This document shows, piece by piece, positions 1 through 5,808 of a stretch of DNA of 11,172 bases (its first letter is position 1; each line of letters opens with the position of its first letter). The notes below the pieces were generated by a model. The model had not been told where the DNA came from, made no database searches, and worked only from the letters and a program-made list of their open reading frames with translations. The position numbers and the translations under genes are program-made. Source of the DNA: an uncultured Ruminococcus sp. (GTDB lineage Bacteria > Bacillota > Clostridia > Oscillospirales > CAG-272); NCBI GenBank assembly GCA_902803255.1, contig CADCPG010000088.1, forward strand, positions 1-11,172, written 5' to 3'.

Positions 1-1835
1 ACCTTCGTGAGGATCTTTCCGTCGGGCCCGGTCACGTGCTCCACCTTGCGGTAGGGAGCCTCGATGAAACCGTAGTCGCTGATCCTCGCGTAGGTGGCGA
101 GGTAGGAGATAAGACCGATGTTGGGACCTTCGGGGGTCTCGATGGGGCACATGCGGCCGTAGTGGGTGTAGTGGACGTCACGGACGTCGAACGACGCTCT
201 GTCTCTCGAGAGGCCGCCGGGGCCGAGAGCCGACAGACGTCGCTTGTGCGTGAGTTCCGACAGCGGGTTCGCCTGGTCCATGAACTGGGAGAGCTGCGAG
301 GAGCCGAAGAACTCCCTGACGACGGTGGTGACCGGCCTGATGTTGATCAGGAGCTGCGGCGTCATCTTCTCGCCGTCCTGGGTGTTCATGCGCTCGCGAA
401 TGACCTTCTCCATCCTCGTGAAACCGATCCGGATCTGGTTCTGCAGCTGCTCGCCGACCGACCTTATGCGGCGGTTGCCGAGGTGGTCGATGTCGTCGGT
501 CCTGCCGATGTCGTGGGCAAGTCCGAGCATGTAGTTTATGGTAGCGTAGATGTCTTCCCGCGTGATGTGCTTCGGGCAGAGCTCGTTCAGGTGAGCGGCA
601 ACTTCGGTCTTGATGAGGTCGATGTCCCCGCCGCATCTCTCGACGATCTCTAGGAAGGGGGCGGTGCTGACCTTCTCCCTGACGCCGCAGTCGCGGAGGT
701 CGGTGCCGATGATGGGCTCGGGCCAGCAGGTCTTGTTGGAGATGACCCTGAACGTACGGCCGCCTTCGACCGACAGAGTGACCTCGTTCACCGCTTTGTC
801 CTCTACGTATTTTGCGTCGTCAGCCGAGAGCACGGTGCCCGCGGCAAAGAGGATCTCGCCGGTGCGGGGATCGACGACGTCTTCGGCAAGTGTGCCTCCG
901 GCGATCCTCGCCGCGATGCCCATCTTCTTGTCGAACTTGTATCTTCCGACAGGGGCGATGTCGTATCTCTTGGGATCGAAGAAGTAGTTGTCTATGAGGT
1001 TGACGGCGGCGTCGACCTGGACCGGTTCGCCCGGGCGGAGGCGGTGGTAGATCTCGCGGAGAGATTCGATCGACGCTGTGGACCCGCGGTTCTTAGAGGC
1101 TTCGACGGCCTCGTCCTTCTCGACGGTCACGGCAAGTCTCGGGTCGTCGCCCACGACGGCGGCCATGTCTTCCTTGGAATCGAGCAGAGCGTTGTAGTCG
1201 CCCTGGACTCCGCTGCCGCTCTCGACGAGTCCGAGCACGCGGAGGAACATCGAGATCGGGACCTTCCTGGTCTTGTCTATCTTGACCCAGATTATGTCGC
1301 TGTTGTCTATCTCGTATTCGAGCCAGGCGCCGCGGTAGGGGATGATCTGGCCGGCGAAGATCTTTTTACCTGACTTGTCTATCTCGGATGAGAAGTACAT
1401 GCCGGGCGAACGGATTATCTGGGAGACGATGACGCGCTCGGCGCCGTTGATGACGAAAGTTCCGTGTTCGGTCATGAGCGGGAAATCGCCCATGAAGATA
1501 TCCGTCTCCTTGACCTCGCCGTTTTCGTTGTTGCGCAGTCTGACCTTGACCTTCAGAGGCGCGGCATAGTTGACGTCTCTCTCCTTGCACTCCTCCACCG
1601 GGTACTTGATCATCGACCTGTCGATGGTATGCGAAAGGAACTCGATCTCAAGTTTGCCCGAGTGATCCTTTATCGGAGAAATGTCCTTTAAGACTTCGTT
1701 GAGCCCTTCCTTGAGGAACCAGTCGAAAGACTTGGTCTGGACCTCGACGAGGTTGGGTATCTCGAGAGTCGTACGCGTCTTTGAGAAGCTCTTTCTCGTG
1801 TTCTGCCCGAGAAGCTGGTCCGGCACACTGAACAT
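1..1835 (-). CDS. rpoB: DNA-directed RNA polymerase beta subunit, N-terminal part
   Basis: This is the beta subunit of core RNA polymerase; together with beta' it forms the active cleft. The minus strand is open from the ATG at 1835 to the window edge (611 codons, about half the usual length). The N-terminus contains SFSKTRTTLEIPNLVEVQ, followed by KYPVEECKERDV, IFMGDFPLMTEHGTFVING and AERVIVSQIIRSPG, all classic beta protrusion/lobe signatures. Further on come YHRLRPGEP, FFDPKRYD, DDIDHLGNRRIRSVGEQLQ and the rifampicin pocket FFGSSQLSQFMDQANPLSE, then THKRRLSALGPGGLSRDR. GRMCPIETPEGPNIGLI ends near residue 570. The pocket residues equivalent to E. coli Q513, D516, H526 (here H530), R529, S531 and L533 are all wild type. 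The 1835 start is chosen because it has a Shine-Dalgarno site and fits the family N-terminus. An in-frame ATG at 1928 would add 31 arginine-rich residues but has no Shine-Dalgarno. No rplL precedes the gene. Confidence 0.98.
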   Translation of the reverse strand, partial: MFSVPDQLLGQNTRKSFSKTRTTLEIPNLVEVQTKSFDWFLKEGLNEVLKDISPIKDHSGKLEIEFLSHTIDRSMIKYPVEECKERDVNYAAPLKVKVRLRNNENGEVKETDIFMGDFPLMTEHGTFVINGAERVIVSQIIRSPGMYFSSEIDKSGKKIFAGQIIPYRGAWLEYEIDNSDIIWVKIDKTRKVPISMFLRVLGLVESGSGVQGDYNALLDSKEDMAAVVGDDPRLAVTVEKDEAVEASKNRGSTASIESLREIYHRLRPGEPVQVDAAVNLIDNYFFDPKRYDIAPVGRYKFDKKMGIAARIAGGTLAEDVVDPRTGEILFAAGTVLSADDAKYVEDKAVNEVTLSVEGGRTFRVISNKTCWPEPIIGTDLRDCGVREKVSTAPFLEIVERCGGDIDLIKTEVAAHLNELCPKHITREDIYATINYMLGLAHDIGRTDDIDHLGNRRIRSVGEQLQNQIRIGFTRMEKVIRERMNTQDGEKMTPQLLINIRPVTTVVREFFGSSQLSQFMDQANPLSELTHKRRLSALGPGGLSRDRASFDVRDVHYTHYGRMCPIETPEGPNIGLISYLATYARISDYGFIEAPYRKVEHVTGPDGKILTK

Positions 1836-1977
1836 GTACTTTATCACTCCATTCGATGAATTCTGAACACTCTGCGGCCGCGGGAGCCGGCCCGGAACCG
1901 GGTCGCGGCGCCTACTCCTCCGGCTCATGACTGTGTCCGGCCGGATTTTGACGGCAAAGTATTCGATTGTAATACAT
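1836..1977 (-). promoter_or_regulatory. Structured 5' leader of rpoB mRNA
   Basis: The leader of about 142 nt is predicted from the promoter -10 box at 1984-1989. Two perfect stems are visible: A, 1920-1926 with 1884-1890 (7 bp), and B, 1904-1909 with 1877-1882 (6 bp). A small inner hairpin CCCGG-AA-CCGGG lies at 1891-1902. Along the RNA the arms run A5', B5', A3', B3', so the stems either exclude each other or form a pseudoknot. A GGAGGAG run (1915-1921) sits at the edge of stem A, far from the real start. No T-run terminator is present. Regulation of rpoB through this structure is inference. Confidence 0.45.
1843..1850 (-). promoter_or_regulatory. Shine-Dalgarno site of rpoB
   Basis: On the minus strand GGAGTGAT matches the anti-Shine-Dalgarno tail, with 11 bases between GGAG and the ATG at 1835. 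It decides the rpoB start in favour of 1835 over the in-frame ATG at 1928. Confidence 0.8.
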
Positions 1978-1983
1978 TTTATT

Positions 1984-2012
1984 ATTATACTGCTAAAATG
2001 CAGCCGTGTCAA
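1984..2012 (-). promoter_or_regulatory. Sigma-A promoter of rpoB (exact consensus)
   Basis: On the minus strand TTGACA (2012-2007), a 17-base spacer and TATAAT (1989-1984) match the housekeeping sigma consensus at all twelve positions. Transcription should start near 1977. The bases upstream of the -35 box are A/T-rich with an A/T tract at 2034-2041, as in strong promoters with UP elements. This gives rpoB its own promoter, independent of any ribosomal protein operon. Confidence 0.93.
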
Positions 2013-2072
2013 GTGGTTTTTGCTGTATACGGTAAAAAAATATCATACTATTTCTATAAATACCTATTTTAG

Positions 2073-2101
2073 TTGACAAAAGAAAAAGCAGATGTTATAA
2101 T
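2073..2101 (+). promoter_or_regulatory. Sigma-A promoter of the rightward operon (exact consensus, extended -10)
   Basis: TTGACA (2073-2078), a 17-base spacer and TATAAT (2096-2101) match consensus exactly, and TGT directly before the -10 box (2093-2095) gives an extended -10 (TGn). The start point should be near 2108. It drives the epimerase gene and probably the genes downstream to 5743, as no terminator is evident before then. Confidence 0.93.
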
Positions 2102-2107
2102 TAGACA

Positions 2108-2191
2108 AAACCCGCAGGTGCCGGAAAACGCTCCGGGGGCCTCACGCGCCTCCGCCCGTCGGTCCTGCGACAATGAAAAAGGGGAAAACCT
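2108..2191 (+). promoter_or_regulatory. 5' leader of the epimerase gene with a possible long stem
   Basis: CGCAGG (2113-2118) pairs with CCTGCG (2164-2169). After a small internal loop CCGG (2121-2124) can pair with TCGG (2159-2162, one G-U). The stem lies just upstream of the Shine-Dalgarno AAGGGG (2179-2184), which is 7 bases from the ATG at 2192. No known riboswitch is recognised, and the fold may be incidental in such GC-rich sequence. Confidence 0.35.
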
Positions 2192-2866
2192 ATGACACTT
2201 AAGAAAATGCTGTCTCCCTCGATGATGTGCGCCGACTTTCTGCGGCTCGGGGACGAGCTGCGCACGCTCGCGGAGACCGGCTGCGAATATCTGCACATCG
2301 ACATCATGGACGGCGTGTTCGTACAGAACTACACGCTCGGCACCGACTATATAAGAAAGCTCCACGAGGCGACAAGCCTCCCGCTCGACATCCATCTCAT
2401 GATCTCCGAGCCGTCGCGCAAGATTGGCTGGTTCGACATAAGGCCGGGCGACTACGTCTCGGTGCACGTCGAGGCCGACGACCACCTCCAGCGCACGCTC
2501 GCGGCGATACGGGCGGCGGGCGGAAAGACGATGGCCGCGCTCAATCCGGCCACCCCGCTGTGCGCCGTCGAGGAGGTCCTGCCCGATCTCGACGGGATAC
2601 TCGTCATGACGGTGAATCCCGGATTCGCCGGGCAGAAGCTCGTGCCCCAGACGCTTGACAAGATCCGCCGGCTTCGCGGCATGCTCGACGCCCGCGGATA
2701 CACCGCCACAGACATCGAGGTCGACGGCAACGTCAGCTTTGAAAACGCGAAGCTCATGTCGGAGGCAGGCGCGAACATATTCGTAGCAGGGACGTCGAGC
2801 ATATTCTCGAAGTCCGGCACGACGGCGGACAACGCCCGCCGCCTGCGCGAGGCCGTCGGGAACTGA
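2192..2866 (+). CDS. Ribulose-phosphate 3-epimerase family protein (AlsE-like features)
   Basis: This TIM-barrel ketose-phosphate 3-epimerase (224 aa, normal family length) would interconvert D-ribulose 5-phosphate and D-xylulose 5-phosphate, or D-allulose 6-phosphate and D-fructose 6-phosphate, in the cytoplasm. The motifs in order are SPSMMCADF (8-16), HIDIMDG (35-41), LDIHLM (65-70), HVEA (92-95), ALNPATPL (116-123), MTVNPGFAGQ (139-148), IEVDGN (175-180) and VAGTSSIF (198-205). Expected metal ligands and acid/base residues H35, D37, H68 and D178 are all present. SPSMMC, GFAGQ and GTSSIF resemble E. coli AlsE (SPSLMC, GFAGQ, GTSGLF) more than Rpe (APSILS, GFGGQ, GSAIF), so the allulose-6-phosphate enzyme is a real alternative to Rpe. 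The start has a good Shine-Dalgarno site (AAGGGG, 7-base spacing). It is the first gene after the consensus promoter. Confidence 0.88.
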   Translation: MTLKKMLSPSMMCADFLRLGDELRTLAETGCEYLHIDIMDGVFVQNYTLGTDYIRKLHEATSLPLDIHLMISEPSRKIGWFDIRPGDYVSVHVEADDHLQRTLAAIRAAGGKTMAALNPATPLCAVEEVLPDLDGILVMTVNPGFAGQKLVPQTLDKIRRLRGMLDARGYTATDIEVDGNVSFENAKLMSEAGANIFVAGTSSIFSKSGTTADNARRLREAVGN

Positions 2867-2883
2867 AAAGCATGTATTGAAAG

Positions 2884-2897
2884 ACCGGCAGACCGGT
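2884..2897 (+). repeat. Small hairpin in the epimerase/zinc-ribbon gap
   Basis: ACCGG-CAGA-CCGGT is a 5-bp perfect stem with a 4-base loop in the 67-bp gap. No T-run follows, so it is not a convincing terminator. It may be an mRNA stability element or chance. Confidence 0.3.
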
Positions 2898-2933
2898 ATC
2901 CGGAAATAAACGGGAAGGATCGAAAAAAGACAA

Positions 2934-4025
2934 ATGGCAGTGCTTCAGGAATACAAATGCCCGTGCTGCGGAGGGGCGATAGCCTTCGACAGCACGCTGC
3001 AGAAGATGAAATGTCCCTACTGCGACACCGAGTTCGAGATGGAGGCTCTGGCCGGATACGACCAGATACTCCACTCCACCGAAGGCAGCGACAGCATCCA
3101 GTGGCATAACGACTCCTACGAATGGAAGGACGGAGAGACCGAGGGCATGCGCATCTACCTCTGCAAGTCGTGCGGAGGCGAGATCATCGGTGACGAGTCG
3201 ATGGCGGCGACGTCCTGCCCCTTCTGCGGAAACCCCGTGATCATCATGGGGCAGTACGCCGGCGAGCTGAAGCCCGACTACGTAATACCGTTCAAGCTCG
3301 ACAAAAAGGCGGCGAAGGCGGCGATGCTGAAGCATTTCAGCGGAAAGCGCCTGCTTCCCAAAGTCTTCAAGGACCAGAACCATCTCGACTCGATAGTCGG
3401 AATGTACGTCCCCTTCTGGCTCTTCGACACCGAGGCCTCGGCCAACATCAGCTACCGGGCGACTCGGATGCGGAGCTGGTCGGACTCCCGCTATGTCTAC
3501 ACCGAGACGAGTTATTATTCGGTATCGCGGCAGGGCACGCTCGACTTTGAGCGCGTTCCCGTCGACGGATCGAAAAAGATGGAAAACACCCTGATGGAGT
3601 CGCTCGAGCCCTACGACTACTCCCAGCTCACCGACTTCCAGACCGCCTACCTCGCGGGTTACGTCGCCGACAGATACGACGTCGATTCGACCCAATCTGT
3701 CGTCCGCGCGAACGAGCGGGTGAAAAGATCGACCGAACAGGCCTTCGCCTCGACGGTCGAGGGCTATTCGACCGTCACCCCCGAAAAGAGCGTCGTCAAA
3801 GCCTCGGAGGGCAAGGTCAAATACGCGCTGCTTCCCGTTTGGATCCTCAACACGACCTGGAACGGTCAGAACTACACGTTCGCGATGAACGGGCAGACGG
3901 GCAAGTTCGTCGGCGACCTGCCGGTCGACAAAAAGGCATACCGCCGCTGGCTGTTCGGACTGATGTTCGGAGTCGCGGCCGGCGTGTTCCTTCTCCTCTG
4001 GCTGTTCTTCAAGCTGACCCACTGA
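2934..4025 (+). CDS. Double zinc-ribbon protein with C-terminal membrane anchor (YdjG-like)
   Basis: This 363-aa protein has no assigned biochemical activity. Two zinc ribbons are visible: C9/C12 with C27/C30 (CPCCGG, CPYCD) and C77/C80 with C95/C98 (CKSCGG, CPFCG). A conserved middle region follows (about 114-330, with PDYVIPFKLDKKAA and GMYVPFWLFD), then a basic KKAYRR and one hydrophobic helix near 338-360, which predicts a cytoplasmic body tethered to the membrane. Such proteins are often labelled TFIIB-type zinc ribbon. The architecture and the following TPM-domain gene recall B. subtilis YdjG-YdjH, which act with PspA and the SPFH protein YdjI in envelope stress. That functional link is inference. 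A Shine-Dalgarno GGAAGGA lies about 14 bases before the ATG, rather far. The next gene starts 22 bases downstream, so the two are very likely cotranscribed. Confidence 0.8.
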   Translation: MAVLQEYKCPCCGGAIAFDSTLQKMKCPYCDTEFEMEALAGYDQILHSTEGSDSIQWHNDSYEWKDGETEGMRIYLCKSCGGEIIGDESMAATSCPFCGNPVIIMGQYAGELKPDYVIPFKLDKKAAKAAMLKHFSGKRLLPKVFKDQNHLDSIVGMYVPFWLFDTEASANISYRATRMRSWSDSRYVYTETSYYSVSRQGTLDFERVPVDGSKKMENTLMESLEPYDYSQLTDFQTAYLAGYVADRYDVDSTQSVVRANERVKRSTEQAFASTVEGYSTVTPEKSVVKASEGKVKYALLPVWILNTTWNGQNYTFAMNGQTGKFVGDLPVDKKAYRRWLFGLMFGVAAGVFLLLWLFFKLTH

Positions 4026-4047
4026 GAAAGAGGAGGCAGACAACGCT

Positions 4048-4935
4048 ATGAAAAACAGACGCAGGACCGGCATCAAGCCGGCGCTGATCCTCACAGCGGC
4101 TCTGAGTGCCGCGCTGATCCTTCTCTTCTCTCTTTCTTCGTTCGCGGCGCTTCCGGCTTCGGCATCGGAAGACACCGGAGACGGCTCCGCGGCCGGCGGA
4201 AGAGCAAGATACTTCAACGACGGAGCCGGCCTGCTTTCCGATTCCGAAGCCGAGATCATCGAGACCGCGCTCGGCAACGCCTCGGCAAAGACCGGGCTCG
4301 ACACCGTGATCGTCACCCGCCGCGGCTACGTCAGCGATTACGACAGCATGAACTACGCCGACGACTGGTTCGACTACAACGGATATTCGAAGAACGGCGT
4401 GCTGCTGCTCGTTGACATCGCACCCGACGGTTCCGACCGCTTCTGGTGGATAAGCACGGCGGGCGAGGGCATCTCCGTCTTCACAGACTACGGCATCGAT
4501 CTGATATTCGACGGGATACAGGACTCGATGAGCGGCAGTGACGACTACATGTCCGCCTTCAGGTCGTTCGCGAAGCAGACCATCGAATACAAGAACTACT
4601 ACGACGCGAACGGGGCCGCGATCGACATCCCCCCGGAGAAATTCAGCCCGGCTGGACCCGGGATCATCGCGGCGCTCTCGGGCCTGTTCGTCTCGCTGAT
4701 ATCCACCTCGAAGATGAAGAACGAGCTCCGGACGGTGAGTCCGAAGAGCGGAGCGTCCGACTACGTAAAGCCGGGCAGCCTCGCGATCACGGGAGCTAAC
4801 GAAGTATACCTTTACAGCAGCGTAGCGAGGTCAAGGATCGAGTCCGATTCGTCCTCGAGAGGCGGCGGAGGCGGATCCTCCACCCACACTTCGTCCTCGG
4901 GAACGTCGCACGGCGGCGGCGGACGCCACTTCTGA
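4048..4935 (+). CDS. TPM-domain (YgcG/YdjH-like) secreted membrane protein
   Basis: The 295-aa protein has a basic N-terminus (KNRRR), a hydrophobic signal segment at about 10-34 and a likely cleavage site after ASA (37-39). The TPM domain spans about 54-185, beginning RYFNDGAGLLSDSEAE, with DTVIVT (85-90), NYADDWFDYNGYSKNGVLLL (102-121) and the core WWISTAGEG (133-141). A second hydrophobic segment (about 203-220) would anchor it, followed by about 50 polar residues and a Gly/Ser/His tail (GGGGGSS, SHGGGGRHF), typical of YgcG-like proteins. TPM domains have been linked to phosphatase activity in plant TLP18.3 and to photosystem or envelope maintenance; a reaction for this protein is not known. 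Shine-Dalgarno AGGAGG (4031-4036) lies 11 bases before the ATG. It probably works with the membrane-anchored zinc-ribbon protein just upstream, as YdjH does with YdjG. Confidence 0.85.
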   Translation: MKNRRRTGIKPALILTAALSAALILLFSLSSFAALPASASEDTGDGSAAGGRARYFNDGAGLLSDSEAEIIETALGNASAKTGLDTVIVTRRGYVSDYDSMNYADDWFDYNGYSKNGVLLLVDIAPDGSDRFWWISTAGEGISVFTDYGIDLIFDGIQDSMSGSDDYMSAFRSFAKQTIEYKNYYDANGAAIDIPPEKFSPAGPGIIAALSGLFVSLISTSKMKNELRTVSPKSGASDYVKPGSLAITGANEVYLYSSVARSRIESDSSSRGGGGGSSTHTSSSGTSHGGGGRHF

Positions 4936-4954
4936 TCCGTCATCCATCAAGGCC

Positions 4955-5743
4955 ATGAAGCTTTGTTTCTCGACACTGGGCTGCACCGAACTCGGGCTTC
5001 CCGGGATACTCTCGCTTGCCGGCCGCTTCGGCATCCCCGCGATAGAGCTGCGTGGCATCGGCGGGATCACCGAGAACCGGCTGATCCCCGAATACGCCCC
5101 GTCCCGCATCCGCGGGACCGCGGAGCTCGTCGCCGCATCGGGAAAGGAGATCGCCGTCATCGGGACTTCATGCTCGTTCGACGACCCGTCGAAGCTCGAG
5201 ACGGCGCTCGAGGAGGGCGTATTTTCCGCGGCCGCCGCCGAACGGCTCGGCTGCCGTTACATCAGGGTGTTCGGCAACAGGATAAGGAGCGCGGCCTCAG
5301 CCGTCCACGCGGCGTCGGGGATATCGAGGCTCTGCCGGCTCACAGCCCCCTACGGCGTCTCGGTGCTCCTCGAGGTTCACGGAGATTTCAACACCGAGGC
5401 CGCGCTGGCTCCCGTCATCGCGGCGCAGGAGGAAAAAGGTCTCGCGAACTTCGGGCTCATCTGGGACATCGCCCACACCGACGGGACCTTCGGCGACGGC
5501 TGGCCTGTATTCTACGAGAGATTCAGGCCGTACATCAAACACGTCCACATCAAGGACAGACACCGCGGCAGCGGCCTTCTCTGCCTCCCCGGCGAGGGGG
5601 ATCTGCCGGCTGCGCAGATCGCGCGGCGGCTCGCGTCCGACGGCTTTTCCGGCTGCGTCTCTCTCGAATGGGAGAGAAGGTGGCACCCCGAGCTCCCGCC
5701 GCTGGAGGAGGCGCTTCCCCTCTTCACCGCCCTCTGCGGCTGA
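4955..5743 (+). CDS. Sugar phosphate isomerase/epimerase (xylose-isomerase-like TIM barrel)
   Basis: This 262-aa protein belongs to the xylose isomerase-like TIM-barrel superfamily (COG1082), cytoplasmic metal-dependent enzymes that isomerise or epimerise sugars, inosose or hydroxypyruvate. The opening MKLCFSTLGC is strand 1. Likely metal ligands sit at the family positions: E140 (LLEVHGD), D171 and H174 (WDIAHTDG), H196/H198 (KHVHIKD) and E238 (SLEWERRW). PGEGDLP (212-218) matches the glycine-rich loop common near the end of these enzymes. The exact substrate cannot be read from the sequence. The start follows the TPM gene stop by 19 bases and has only a weak Shine-Dalgarno (AAGG two bases before the ATG), so translation may depend on the upstream gene. 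Together with the epimerase at 2192 and the binding proteins downstream it hints at carbohydrate metabolism. Confidence 0.82.
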   Translation: MKLCFSTLGCTELGLPGILSLAGRFGIPAIELRGIGGITENRLIPEYAPSRIRGTAELVAASGKEIAVIGTSCSFDDPSKLETALEEGVFSAAAAERLGCRYIRVFGNRIRSAASAVHAASGISRLCRLTAPYGVSVLLEVHGDFNTEAALAPVIAAQEEKGLANFGLIWDIAHTDGTFGDGWPVFYERFRPYIKHVHIKDRHRGSGLLCLPGEGDLPAAQIARRLASDGFSGCVSLEWERRWHPELPPLEEALPLFTALCG

Positions 5744-5794
5744 CGGACCGCCTGCCCACCACAGATCGCAATCAATCTGAATATTATTTTATCG

Positions 5795-5800
5795 AAAGGA
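5795..5800 (+). promoter_or_regulatory. Shine-Dalgarno site fixing the first binding-protein start
   Basis: AAAGGA lies 8 bases before the ATG at 5809. It matters because the same reading frame stays open for more than 800 bases further upstream, through the isomerase gene. This site and the signal peptide that follows set the true start. Confidence 0.75.
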
Positions 5801-5808
5801 AACAACTG

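Larger units (their letters stand above)
1836..2191. other. Divergent rpoB/epimerase control region
   Basis: These 356 bases carry no credible gene. From left to right they hold the GC-rich rpoB leader (1836 to about 1977), the leftward rpoB promoter (1984-2012), a strongly AT-rich stretch of about 60 bases (2013-2072) that lies upstream of both promoters and could act as a shared UP element, the rightward promoter (2073-2101), and a GC-rich leader of about 84 bases before the epimerase. The contrast between the AT-rich core and GC-rich flanks is directly visible; the UP-element role is inference. Confidence 0.8.

Noticed and set aside
2173..2202. Nine-codon open frame (MKKGKTYDT) overlapping the epimerase start
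   Set aside because: No Shine-Dalgarno precedes it and it contains the epimerase's own Shine-Dalgarno; likely chance, though it could be checked for conservation.
2754..4316. A 520-codon open frame on the minus strand opposite the zinc-ribbon and TPM genes
   Set aside because: Its product has no recognisable domain and is low-complexity. The plus strand carries clear zinc ribbons, a signal peptide and Shine-Dalgarno sites. GC-rich codon usage leaves the antisense frame open.
5760..5788. Possible promoter before the first binding-protein gene (TATTAT at 5783-5788)
   Set aside because: No acceptable -35 hexamer lies 16-18 bases upstream, so it is not listed.
4963..5808. Upstream extension of the first binding-protein frame through the isomerase gene (a 781-codon frame in total)
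   Set aside because: The upstream part is an arginine-rich shadow of the isomerase in another frame. The real protein starts at 5809 with a lipoprotein signal peptide and Shine-Dalgarno.
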